DNA of 64,000 nucleotides from CAUVKI01 sp963552605 (GTDB lineage Bacteria > Bacillota > Clostridia > Tissierellales > Peptoniphilaceae): contig CAUVKI010000001.1 of NCBI GenBank assembly GCA_963552605.1, positions 1 through 64,000 on the forward strand, given 5' to 3'. A program made the position numbers and the translations under genes. The notes beneath the pieces were generated by a model. That model was not told the DNA's origin. It saw only the letters and a list, made by a program, of their open reading frames with translations, and made no database searches. Shown piece by piece: positions 1-8,324 of this stretch (within the stretch, counting starts at the first letter, position 1; every line of letters begins with the position of its first letter).

Positions 1-443
1 TTAAAAAAAACAGAAATCTTTTGGCAAAAAGGATTTTTTTTTTTTTCATCATTTTCTTCTCCGTAAACCCTTTTGTTTTTGGTAAATTTTTTTATTACCC
101 CCCCCCCCCCCCCCGCAATTTTAAGCGCTTCGATAACTTTTTGTCGTGATTCCTTGTGAATTTCATCATTCCAGTCATCTCCATGCACATAATATTTGGG
201 CTTCAGTTTTTTTATGTTTTCTATTCCGTAAACATCTTCCTGTCTTACAACTTTTGAAACTCCTCTTATATTCATCATAATTTTTTCCCGCTCCGAATAT
301 TTCAAAAACGGAAAGCGTTTGTATGATGAAATTGCCTCGTCCGAAAGCAGCCCTACGGTAACCTCTCCGTACTTTCTCGCTTCTTCTATGATGTTGATAT
401 GACCGTGATGAAGAATATCCACCCCCATAGGAACATAAACCAT
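1..443 (-). CDS. aepX: PEP mutase-type protein, N-terminal cytidylyltransferase domain (partial, broken by poly-G)
   Basis: The first ~110 residues are a nucleotidyltransferase domain with the family signature DILHHGHINII near residue 9 and YVHGDDWND near residue 87. This is the N-terminal domain that precedes phosphoenolpyruvate mutase in many two-domain AepX proteins, which make phosphonopyruvate from PEP. The ATG at 443 lies 2 bp after the aepY stop, so the two genes are co-transcribed, and the AepY partner supports the call. After residue 110 the codons enter a 17-G tract. The present frame stays open to the window edge but encodes a Lys-rich stretch that does not look like the family, and the mutase domain is not reached. 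The other two frames stop at once or after about 16 codons. A cytidylyltransferase without a mutase domain is the alternative. Poor sequence at a contig end may explain the odd tail. Confidence 0.7.
   Translation of the reverse strand, partial: MVYVPMGVDILHHGHINIIEEARKYGEVTVGLLSDEAISSYKRFPFLKYSEREKIMMNIRGVSKVVRQEDVYGIENIKKLKPKYYVHGDDWNDEIHKESRQKVIEALKIAGGGGGVIKKFTKNKRVYGEENDEKKKNPFCQKISVFF
98..114. repeat. G17 homopolymer tract (C17 on plus strand)
   Basis: Seventeen consecutive C on the plus strand, read as G within the AepX-type reading frame after Ala110. Such a long G/C run is very unusual in this AT-rich window. It is a candidate slipped-strand contingency tract, or an assembly artefact, since a 13-T run (34-46) also lies near the edge. 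Confidence 0.85.
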
Positions 444-445
444 AA

Positions 446-1561
446 CTATCCCTCCAAGCTTTTCATAAATTTTTCTTTCATTTCAAAGGTTGAAAGAGTT
501 GGTCTTCCCAAATTCTTTCTGGCTCCTTTTTTTACTCTTATCTCCAAAAAGATTTTTCCATTTCTACTTTCAGAAAGAAAGTTTTTTAGCGAAATCTCAT
601 CGGAAACACTTTCCGCATAATCATAACCTAAGGCTTTTGCCGTCTCCTTAAAAGAAATATCAAAACCCTTTGTAGGGAGTCCTCCCACGGAGTCGTGCGC
701 TCCGTTATTAAAGACGATATGAAAAAAATCACTCAAATCGGAAGCTCCTATTGTGCTCATAGCCCCCATATGCATTATTAAAGCTCCATCGCCGTCAAGC
801 ACCGCAATTTTCTTATTTAAATGATTTTTTGCAATCCCGAAAGCTATCATTGAGCTATGTCCCATAGAACCGACAGTTAAAAAATCTCTGTCGTGAATTT
901 CTTTTTTTCTCTCTCTTATTTCAAAAAGCTCTCTGGAGATGTGACCCGTGGTGGAAACAAACCAAAAATCCTTAAGATTTTCCACAACGATTTCTATGGC
1001 TCTTTCCCGCTCCAACTTGTACGGAGATTTTTCGGGAGTGAAAACATATTCATCAAAAGTATTTTTTTCAGCTACAAATGCAAAGGATTTTCCCGTAGCT
1101 TTCATCTCCGAAAGTTTATAACTCAAAATCTCGGAAAGTTCCTTTTTTGTAAACTCACTATTTATAACTTTGTATTCAATTCCCGCCGTGCTTAATAATT
1201 CCTCGGTGACTAATCCCTGTTTCTTGTGCTGGGGCTCATCTTTAAGTCCGGATTTTCCTCTATAACCTATCAAAAACATTACGGGTATTCCATAAACCAT
1301 AGGGTCAAGGAGCGAAAGAATAGGATTTATCGCATTGCCTATTCCCGAATTTTGCATATAACAAAGTGCAGGCTTTCCTGTGGAAAGATAATGCCCCGCC
1401 GCCAATGCCACGGCATTTCCCTCATTAGCCGCAATGAGGTTTTCACTTTCAAATTTGAAATTTATATAATTCAAAACCTCTTTAAGAAAGGAGTCGGGTA
1501 CTCCGGTATAAAAATTTATTCCGTGTTCCCTCAAAACTCCCACGAATTCTTCCGCAAGCAT
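446..1561 (-). CDS. aepY: Phosphonopyruvate decarboxylase
   Basis: A thiamine-diphosphate enzyme of 371 residues that decarboxylates 3-phosphonopyruvate to phosphonoacetaldehyde, the step that pulls PEP mutase forward in phosphonate synthesis. The N-terminal half carries the substrate and cofactor Glu in ANEGNAVALAAGHYL (E47). The C-terminal half carries the TPP/Mg motif LDGDGALIMHMG at about residue 257, followed by FNNGAHDSVGG, typical of phosphonopyruvate and sulfopyruvate decarboxylases. The ATG at 1561 is preceded by a GGGGGAT ribosome site and sits 1 bp after the stop of the HerA-like gene; an upstream in-frame ATG would overlap that gene by about 85 bp. The aepX-type gene follows 2 bp downstream. 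Sulfopyruvate decarboxylase is the main alternative, less likely given the AepX neighbour. Confidence 0.88.
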   Translation of the reverse strand: MLAEEFVGVLREHGINFYTGVPDSFLKEVLNYINFKFESENLIAANEGNAVALAAGHYLSTGKPALCYMQNSGIGNAINPILSLLDPMVYGIPVMFLIGYRGKSGLKDEPQHKKQGLVTEELLSTAGIEYKVINSEFTKKELSEILSYKLSEMKATGKSFAFVAEKNTFDEYVFTPEKSPYKLERERAIEIVVENLKDFWFVSTTGHISRELFEIRERKKEIHDRDFLTVGSMGHSSMIAFGIAKNHLNKKIAVLDGDGALIMHMGAMSTIGASDLSDFFHIVFNNGAHDSVGGLPTKGFDISFKETAKALGYDYAESVSDEISLKNFLSESRNGKIFLEIRVKKGARKNLGRPTLSTFEMKEKFMKSLEG

Positions 1562-1562
1562 C

Positions 1563-3404
1563 TTAATCCCCCTTTTGCTCTTTGAGCCGCCAAGTTTTAT
1601 CGAAAAAGTCATCTGTATCCAAAATTCCCCTTGCAGAAAGTGCATCAAGTTTTTGTCTTAAATTTTCAACACTTATTCTTATGTCTTTGCCTTCCAAAAA
1701 TTTGCACACATCTATCAATTCATTTTCGTGAATTGGAAATTTTTCGGAAAGATTTGATATGAAATTTTTGTCCGAAGTCTTTGCCATACGGGAAAGCTCG
1801 TCAAACGGGTTTTCGGAATTGGGAGCTGTGGTGTCCGCCGCACGAATTCTGACATAAGAGGTTCTCCCCAGAGAAGAAGAAGAAACGAACACATCCCCCG
1901 TTTTAAGATAAGGAAGTCTTTTGGTTTCATCGTCCGTCAAATCCGTTTCCTCTTTTATAGTCTGAATATCCGAGCTTCTTACCGTTCTGAATATGAGCTT
2001 TGTGTTAAGCTGTGCGGAAATCGTTTCATCAAGGAGAGTCGGACGCTGTGTTGCAAAGATTAAAAATACCCCGTACTTTCTTCCCTCTTGGGAAATTTCT
2101 TTCATTACGGTTTTTGCAGGAGAGTCGTATCCTTTGGGGGCGAAATTGTGTGCCTCGTCGGTTGCTATGACGAAGGGCGGAAAACAATCCGCAGCCATAT
2201 TTAAATACGACCCGTCTTTATAATCTCGTCGCTTCTTATAGAAAAAATCCAAAAGATATGTTGCAAACACCTGTATCATTCGAGTGCTTCCCTGTATCAC
2301 CACAAGCTTTCCTTCAGAAATTCCGTCTATTGAAGGTTTAATATCCTTGTAAAATATCCCGTCTTTTTCCAATCTGCTAAGTCTCCAGAATATGCCGTTC
2401 ACTGATTGATAAGGACAGGTCTTTGCATACTTTTTATAAATCCCGAGTCTTATCTCCCACGCCGTTTTTGCATCAGTGGAAGGGGCAGTTTCCATTCTTT
2501 CCGTTATCTCCTTTTCCCCTCCGCACGCCTGCGCTTCTGAAAGTTGTTTTAGCAGATTTTTAAATTGTTCAAGAGTGAATTTTTGGTTAAAAAGCGAATC
2601 CACTGCTCCGCTCATAGCATCGGTGATGGGACTTGCCGCACTCAAAAGATTTTTCAAATCATTTTTTTGCAGCTCCTTAAAATCGACCCCGATATCCCTG
2701 CCTATTTGGAGCTTTATAAAAGTTTCAAGATAAGGGCTTTCCACACCGTTTCTCATAGAAGAGAAGTCCATTTCGTAGTGAGGGTCCAATACCACGGTGG
2801 GTATCCGCTTTTTCATAAGCTCTTCCAATATCACTCTTAAGCCGAAGGATTTTCCCGAACCTGAACCCCCGAAAATTCCGATGTGAGGGTATTGGTGAAG
2901 AGTCCTGTGAGGAAATATATACGGCACATCTCCCTGCGGTTTGGTTTCGCCGTCCTCGAAAGTTTCCGCCAAATTCTTATATTCCTCCGGCATTTTTTCA
3001 AAGAGGGAGTCCGTGTTTTTTATAATTCCGAAAAGCATTCCTTGCTTCGGAGGGGCTTGCACAAGAAGTGACTTTACCTCCGAAAATTCCGGCACTCTCA
3101 CTTTTGCACCGGTGGTTACAGGATATAGTGTTTCATTTATGAATCTAAGCTTTCCTATATATACGGTTTCTTCATCTATCCTATATCCCAAACTTGAGAG
3201 AGACTCCAGCACGGAGCGATCCACAAAATCCTGCGACACTCCCAAGGGGAGATATCTGTTAAAGGTTTGAGCGTCCACAATTTCCCCGACGATATCTCCC
3301 TGCACATCTTCCACTATCAAATATTCGCTCATCTTGAAATTTCTGTCCCTTGAGCCTATAAAAACTTCTCTTGCCGAAGTTATCCCTGCCACCTGCATTT
3401 CCAT
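1563..3404 (-). CDS. HerA/DUF87-like ATPase
   Basis: A 613-residue P-loop ATPase of the HerA/FtsK superfamily. A beta-rich N-terminal region of ~120 residues is followed by a Walker A motif (GGSGSGKSF, about residue 180), a Walker B motif (VIATDEAHNF, about 420) and a sensor region (GVFLIFATQRP). HerA-type proteins are hexameric DNA translocases, often paired with NurA nuclease; no nurA is next to it here, so its substrate is unknown. The ATG at codon 4 of the longest frame is chosen because a GAGGTGA ribosome site lies 5 nt before it, whereas the upstream GTG has no space for one. It lies between an M16 peptidase and phosphonate genes and is probably transcribed with both. Confidence 0.82.
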   Translation of the reverse strand: MEMQVAGITSAREVFIGSRDRNFKMSEYLIVEDVQGDIVGEIVDAQTFNRYLPLGVSQDFVDRSVLESLSSLGYRIDEETVYIGKLRFINETLYPVTTGAKVRVPEFSEVKSLLVQAPPKQGMLFGIIKNTDSLFEKMPEEYKNLAETFEDGETKPQGDVPYIFPHRTLHQYPHIGIFGGSGSGKSFGLRVILEELMKKRIPTVVLDPHYEMDFSSMRNGVESPYLETFIKLQIGRDIGVDFKELQKNDLKNLLSAASPITDAMSGAVDSLFNQKFTLEQFKNLLKQLSEAQACGGEKEITERMETAPSTDAKTAWEIRLGIYKKYAKTCPYQSVNGIFWRLSRLEKDGIFYKDIKPSIDGISEGKLVVIQGSTRMIQVFATYLLDFFYKKRRDYKDGSYLNMAADCFPPFVIATDEAHNFAPKGYDSPAKTVMKEISQEGRKYGVFLIFATQRPTLLDETISAQLNTKLIFRTVRSSDIQTIKEETDLTDDETKRLPYLKTGDVFVSSSSLGRTSYVRIRAADTTAPNSENPFDELSRMAKTSDKNFISNLSEKFPIHENELIDVCKFLEGKDIRISVENLRQKLDALSARGILDTDDFFDKTWRLKEQKGD

Positions 3405-3415
3405 AACTCTCACCT

Positions 3416-6304
3416 CTAGCTTATAGTTATGATGTTTTTGAACAATTCTTTGCTGGAAGAAATTTTTTCACCACTTCCAAATACGGTCAAATTATTCTGC
3501 TCCATCGCTTTCCTATATAGCCAAGCTCTCTCTCTGATTTTTTCATTGTCCACATTCAGTATTTCATAATTTATATTTTTAAAAGTATAATCGCTCACAC
3601 ACGAGAGTATTCTAAATAATGCCACCTCTCCCTTAACCCTGTCGGTCATTGCGGGATTTCTTGCATTCATTGTACCGATTATGTTTTGAGTAAGTTCTTC
3701 TTTGGAGAGATTTATTCTTTCGAGTTCATCAGCCATTTTATTAAACACTTCTATCGTGCGTTCAAGATTGGGATCCCGATAGGAAAACAGAGCAATGGCA
3801 TTTCCGTCAACGGTAAGCCCTGCGCCGTATGCTCCGCCCATAGCCCTGATGTTATTGTGAAGATAATCAAGCCCCACTAAAAATCTTATAAACAAATCCA
3901 CTCCGTTTATCTCCTCACCCAGTGACGGAAGATATGCCGCCTTGGAAACGAATTGAACCGAAGAGTTGATTATAATTCCCTCGTTTTTTTGAGCAAGCTT
4001 GATTTCAGGATTGGCTTCAGGTTCTCGGATTGGATTGCTTCTAAGAAACTCAACAAGCCTTGAACCCAGCGCATAATAATCTTTTCTCTCGCCGGTGATC
4101 ATTCCCATCGTATTTGAACGTATTCCGATTAAAAGTGCTGCTCTGCTCAAATTATGAGAGATTTCATCGAACATATCGTCATATTTTTCCAAAAGCTCCT
4201 TTATGAAGAAGTAAAAACCTATTCCTCCGGTCATATCCGACAAAAAAGCGGTTTTGGAAACATAGCTTTTTGCTCTGGTCATTGCGTAGGAGTTTCCGCC
4301 CATAATGAAAAAGGTTTCATATCTTGATTTCATCATCTGCAAAAGTTCAAAAATTCTTTTTTTGTTATCCCATTTCGTGTAGGATAAAATTTCCTTAAGC
4401 AAAGGAATGACTTTTTCTATATTTTCCCTTAATACCTTTCCGGATACATTAAAGAAAGCCATTTCATATTTATGGCGCATATGTTCAAAGCAACTTACGG
4501 AAAATCTCAAATCTCCAAACGAAAGATATACTTCATTGGATAACTCCTGATAGGTGTGATATTTCGTGTCCAAGCTACCCAAAAGTGAAGCGGCAAGAGA
4601 AGCATATTGCAAATCTTTCAAACGATAATCCGCAATGTATGTGGACATTTTGAAATATGCTATGCCCGATGTGAAAGCTTCGTGGTGAAAAAACGGAGCA
4701 TAACTTGTATCATAGGGGATATATGGAATTACTCCCATCTCCTCCGATACATCTGACAGTGCCAATCTGGGAATGGTGGAAAGAGCCTCGGGAGTGTCGG
4801 GTTCTTCCTGCATCTTTTTTAAGTCGTCGGCTTTTTTTATTATTGTCAGGAGTTCTTCTTCCGACAGGGAATCCTTAAAAATCTCCAACTTTTTTTGCAA
4901 TTCAATATCTTTGTTCGCAGTCAGCCCCTCTTTCGGAGCAACCTCCACCCAAGCCGCATCGGGGTTATCCAAGATGCGCTCCCTGATGATTTTTTCAAAG
5001 AAATCAGTTCCTATCTTTTCCCTCAGAAGCTTCAAAGGTTCATCGGTCTTTAGAATGGAAATGGGATCTGCCCCGAAAATCCAATGATCCATTACCTCTA
5101 TATAGTAGATAACGCCCTTAGTGTGAAAATCCGCTCCGCCCTCTTTCAGGTTAAATTCTATCTTATTCAAAGACGCCTCAAGGAGTTTAAGGTCAAGTCC
5201 TTCTCTTACAATTTTTTCCAGCACATCTCTGATTAAGCCCTTTATCTCCTGAAGTTTTTCCTCTTTCACATTTTTAAGCACCAATCCGAACATCGGCTTT
5301 TGACTGCTTTCCGATGCACTGTATAAGTCTTCGCAAAACCCTCCTTCCAAAAGAGTGTTCTTAAGAAGTGCCGCATCCGAATCCACCAACACTTCATCTA
5401 AAAGTGAGAGTAAAAGAGCATCAAACACATTTCCGTTTTCTCCAAACGAGCAGGCAAACGAATAAAAGGTTTTATCTTCAACTCCCTCTCCCTCGGATAC
5501 ATTATAAAAATCTTTGTAATCCACAGGAGCTTTTAATTTTGATATCTCGGGAAGCGTCGAAATATCGGTTCTCCTGTCAAAATGACTTAAATATTCCCTG
5601 TCAATGTATTCCAAGTAGTATTCTATATCCAAGTCGCCGTATAAAAACAGGTAGCCGTTTGAGGGGTGATAGTGTTTCTTGTAAAACTCCTTAAACGCTT
5701 CATAGGTTAAGGTGGGAATTTCATAAGGGTCGCCTCCGGAATTGTATGCATAAAAACTCTCGGGAAAGAGTGCACTTAGCATAGCCTGACCGACTACCGC
5801 CTCCGGTGCGCTCATAGCTCCTTTCATCTCATTATAAACCACGCCCGAAATCGTCAGAGGTTCTTCCTTCGAATGGATTTCATATCTCCAACCCTCCTGC
5901 AAAAAAATCCTTTCATCTTCGAGCAGCTTCGGAAAGAAAACTGCGTCCAAATATGTGTCCATTAAATTTCTGAAGTCTTTTTCATTTCGGCTCGCAACGG
6001 GATAAATGGTTTTTTCGGGAAAGGTCATTGCATTCAAAAAAGTTTGAAGCGAGCCCTTCAACAAATCCATAAACGGTTCTTTCGTGTGATATTTTCTGCT
6101 GCCTGAGAGCACGCAGTGCTCAACTATGTGTGCAACTCCCGTGGAATTATTCGAAGTGGTGCGAAAGCCCGCCGCAAAAACTCTGTTCGGATCGTCGTTC
6201 TTCAAAAAAACGAGCTTCGCTCCCAAGCGTTCGTGTTCATAATAAAAGCCCTCTGAGTGAATTTCTTTAATATCTTCCTTTTTAATCAAGTTAAATCCGT
6301 GCAT
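3416..6304 (-). CDS. M16C zinc metalloprotease (presequence-protease type)
   Basis: A 962-residue cytosolic peptidase of the pitrilysin/insulinase superfamily, subfamily M16C (PreP-like). The inverted zinc motif HxxEH is present as HIVEH (H59, E62, H63), and the distal glutamate region is VVYNEMKGAMS. Length and a two-lobed arrangement fit PreP proteins, which enclose and degrade short peptides. No signal peptide is seen. The start is set at the ATG at 6304 because AAGGAGG lies directly upstream; an in-frame ATG 16 codons earlier has no ribosome site. It is the first gene of the minus-strand run ending in aepY/aepX. A link to phosphonate synthesis is not evident. Confidence 0.9.
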   Translation of the reverse strand: MHGFNLIKKEDIKEIHSEGFYYEHERLGAKLVFLKNDDPNRVFAAGFRTTSNNSTGVAHIVEHCVLSGSRKYHTKEPFMDLLKGSLQTFLNAMTFPEKTIYPVASRNEKDFRNLMDTYLDAVFFPKLLEDERIFLQEGWRYEIHSKEEPLTISGVVYNEMKGAMSAPEAVVGQAMLSALFPESFYAYNSGGDPYEIPTLTYEAFKEFYKKHYHPSNGYLFLYGDLDIEYYLEYIDREYLSHFDRRTDISTLPEISKLKAPVDYKDFYNVSEGEGVEDKTFYSFACSFGENGNVFDALLLSLLDEVLVDSDAALLKNTLLEGGFCEDLYSASESSQKPMFGLVLKNVKEEKLQEIKGLIRDVLEKIVREGLDLKLLEASLNKIEFNLKEGGADFHTKGVIYYIEVMDHWIFGADPISILKTDEPLKLLREKIGTDFFEKIIRERILDNPDAAWVEVAPKEGLTANKDIELQKKLEIFKDSLSEEELLTIIKKADDLKKMQEEPDTPEALSTIPRLALSDVSEEMGVIPYIPYDTSYAPFFHHEAFTSGIAYFKMSTYIADYRLKDLQYASLAASLLGSLDTKYHTYQELSNEVYLSFGDLRFSVSCFEHMRHKYEMAFFNVSGKVLRENIEKVIPLLKEILSYTKWDNKKRIFELLQMMKSRYETFFIMGGNSYAMTRAKSYVSKTAFLSDMTGGIGFYFFIKELLEKYDDMFDEISHNLSRAALLIGIRSNTMGMITGERKDYYALGSRLVEFLRSNPIREPEANPEIKLAQKNEGIIINSSVQFVSKAAYLPSLGEEINGVDLFIRFLVGLDYLHNNIRAMGGAYGAGLTVDGNAIALFSYRDPNLERTIEVFNKMADELERINLSKEELTQNIIGTMNARNPAMTDRVKGEVALFRILSCVSDYTFKNINYEILNVDNEKIRERAWLYRKAMEQNNLTVFGSGEKISSSKELFKNIITIS

Positions 6305-6449
6305 ATTTTTCCTCCTTATTTTGCTCGTCTTATCTTTACAGATTGCATTCACCGAGGATTATTCTATCAAATCACATTGGAACAATCAAGAAAGCAAGCA
6401 ATCGAATAGGCACTGTTTCCCTTGTCGTGGATAATTTATGAAAATAGAA

Positions 6450-6479
6450 TTGGCTTTTATAATTAGTTAATGATACAAT
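6450..6479 (+). promoter_or_regulatory. SigmaA-type promoter for the secreted-protein gene
   Basis: TTGGCT at 6450-6455 and TACAAT at 6474-6479 with an 18-bp spacer, pointing toward the gene starting at 6625. The transcript would have a leader of about 140 nt containing a 21-codon ORF and a hairpin with arms AAGGCTT/AAGCCTT near 6565-6595. Confidence 0.6.
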
Positions 6480-6519
6480 GACCTCCATTGCAGGGGGATG
6501 ATAAATAGGAGACAATGAG

Positions 6520-6585
6520 ATGATATACAAAAATCCAAGTAGGTATAAGAACGGCGACACAGCAAGGCTTTTTAGAGAAATCTAA
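6520..6585 (+). CDS. Possible 21-residue leader ORF
   Basis: ATG at 6520 preceded by AGGAGA at 7-nt spacing, 21 codons, TAA at 6583-6585. It lies inside the predicted leader of the secreted-protein gene and its end overlaps a GC-poor hairpin. The peptide (starts MIYKNPSRYK) matches nothing I know. It may be an attenuation leader or chance. Confidence 0.3.
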   Translation: MIYKNPSRYKNGDTARLFREI

Positions 6586-6624
6586 GAAGCCTTTGTAAAG
6601 ATTTTGACTTTAGGAGGTTCGTTT

Positions 6625-7797
6625 ATGAAAAAATTTCTAGTCGCCATTGCGGCTCTGATTTTTGCAATGAGCTTCTCTGGCACTGTTTTTGCAGAAGAAG
6701 AGGTTTACTATCCGGGAAGTTGGAAAGAGGTAATCGAATACTTTAAGAGCACAGCCGTAAATTCCGAAAGGAAAAAACCGAGCTTTGCGGAGTTTTTTTA
6801 CGAAGCGATGGATTTGCTCGGATATCACAGGGTGTCTGAAATTGAGAAAATTGATGGATTGTTTGAAATCATTCATCCTGAAATAAGCTTTAAAAGCAGA
6901 GGCAAGAATGATTTTTACAGAGAACTTCAAGCTCGTGTGAGTGCCATTGATGAGAAGACTCAAAGAGAGTTTATTGAAACTTTAAAGAAGTGTTATAAGG
7001 TTTCAAGAGATGAAAAGGACTCGGAAAATTTTCAGCGTATTTTTAAAATCGCCGTTAATGCAGGATTGCTCTCCAAGGATGAATTGTCCGAGGCAAAAAA
7101 GTTTCACTCGACGAAAAATTTTAAAGACCTCAATAAATTTCAAGTACCTTCGTTTATGTATCCGATAGAGGATGAAGCCGAAAGTGAAAAAGTTGAACTT
7201 TACAAAAAGCAAAGCCTTAATGAAATGCTGGAGAAAAAGGCGGCTTTTGATTTGTTTAAGGAAGGGTTTGTGGCTGAATTTTTGAATGAAAAAAAGTTGT
7301 ATGATAAAGAATTGATATCTTGCTTGAAAAATCAAGGCGTATCTTCGCTTGATTTTGATTCAATAAAACCTCCGAACCGAATGGAAGCTTTTCAAAAGCT
7401 TTACGATGAGGCTTTAAAGACAGGTTTAATTGACAAAAGGAAATTACACGATAAAATGACCACTTATTACCTTATGAGTTTAGCTGAGAGCTTTGAAATT
7501 TGCGTTAATACTCTCAGCGAAATTATGGAGAAACGTTTTTTTGATGAACTTAAACGGTTTTATTCGAGTGGTGATTTGAAGAGTCTGAGGTTGGACACTG
7601 CTTTTAATGTAGCTTTAAACAGTGGAATTCTTTCGGAGGATGAACTTTTAGAAATAAGATCTGAAGCCTTGGGAGCAGAGAATTCTGCAGAGTTGTTTCT
7701 AGAAAAAATTAAGCCCATAGTCGATGAAAAGAATCTTTTTTATCGCGGGTACAACAAAGAAAATCGCACTTATTCAGGATATCATGATGAGGCTTAA
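6625..7797 (+). CDS. Secreted hypothetical protein, interrupted by TAA
   Basis: Residues 1-24 are a clear Sec signal peptide (MKKFLVAIAALIFAMSF, cleavage after VFA). The remaining ~365 residues are Lys/Glu/Leu-rich and largely helical, with no domain I recognise. ATG at 6625 is chosen for the TAGGAGGTTCGTTT ribosome site and because the signal peptide begins there. The TAA at 7795-7797 is followed in the same frame by 115 further sense codons, so this is probably the N-terminal part of a ~505-residue exported protein. The function is unknown. Confidence 0.75.
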   Translation: MKKFLVAIAALIFAMSFSGTVFAEEEVYYPGSWKEVIEYFKSTAVNSERKKPSFAEFFYEAMDLLGYHRVSEIEKIDGLFEIIHPEISFKSRGKNDFYRELQARVSAIDEKTQREFIETLKKCYKVSRDEKDSENFQRIFKIAVNAGLLSKDELSEAKKFHSTKNFKDLNKFQVPSFMYPIEDEAESEKVELYKKQSLNEMLEKKAAFDLFKEGFVAEFLNEKKLYDKELISCLKNQGVSSLDFDSIKPPNRMEAFQKLYDEALKTGLIDKRKLHDKMTTYYLMSLAESFEICVNTLSEIMEKRFFDELKRFYSSGDLKSLRLDTAFNVALNSGILSEDELLEIRSEALGAENSAELFLEKIKPIVDEKNLFYRGYNKENRTYSGYHDEA

Positions 7798-8145
7798 TAC
7801 AGATATTATGGATACAGTCCTTACAATGGAAACATTTACGACGCTCCATATTATTTAAACAATCCTTACGTTAATTGCTATGGGTATGCTTGTGACTTCC
7901 CTAAATTTGTTAATCCCGGGTTCACATCGGGAAATTCGGTAATAAAGAGTTTTTACCCAGAGATTGAGTTGGTCTCTATTGAAGAGATAAGGGATTATGC
8001 GATTCAAGATTTGCAAAATTTCGCGAATTTCAAAATTTTTCCGTGGTATCTTTGGGCAAGGGTTACCCATAATGAGTACGATGTTCGCCTTGGAGAGGTT
8101 TTAGTTGCGGTGAAGAGCACGCTAAGTCGGCGTGCTTTTTTTTAG
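7798..8145 (+). pseudogene. In-frame C-terminal extension of the secreted protein
   Basis: Directly after the TAA the same frame runs 115 codons without a stop until TAG at 8143-8145, with normal amino-acid composition. It is rich in Tyr/Asn/Pro at first (PYNGNIYDAPYYLNN), then has NCYGYACDFPKFVNPG and an ordered tail (FPWYLWARVTHNEYDVRLG). The NCYGYA..NPG element resembles motifs seen in secreted Cys-containing domains, but I cannot assign a family. The end runs into the terminator, so the original C-terminus may lie slightly earlier. A nonsense mutation in a formerly longer gene is the simplest reading. Confidence 0.65.
8116..8143 (+). terminator. Rho-independent terminator
   Basis: Stem AGCACGC (8116-8122) and GCGTGCT (8130-8136), 7-nt loop, then a run of T. 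It ends the secreted-protein transcription unit. Confidence 0.85.
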
Positions 8146-8294
8146 AAAAAATGCCTCTCCGAAATAATTTCAGAATGAAAAAATCCGTGGTGTTTGCGCT
8201 TGCAAGAGTCGTGAATAGTACAACTTTGATTATTGTCCTATGTCACTTAGTGCATTTGTCGAGGCAATCAAACAACAGCCGATAATATTTTGAT

Positions 8295-8308
8295 GATATA
8301 ATGAGAGG
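8295..8308 (+). repeat. 14-bp direct repeat, copy 1
   Basis: GATATAATGAGAGG upstream of the toxin gene. The identical 14-mer occurs at 8955-8968 before the antitoxin gene. Each copy contains TATAAT and part of the ribosome site. It could be an operator for the XRE protein or shared translation-initiation sequence. Confidence 0.55.
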
Positions 8309-8324
8309 TGTGGAGGGACTGACA

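Noticed and set aside
893..1195. ORFs on the plus strand opposite aepY and similar long shadows elsewhere
   Set aside because: Opposite-strand shadows of clearly coding genes, with no ribosome sites or recognisable domains.
8295..8302. TATAAT before the toxin gene as a full promoter
   Set aside because: No -35 element at 16-18 bp; kept only as part of the repeated 14-mer.
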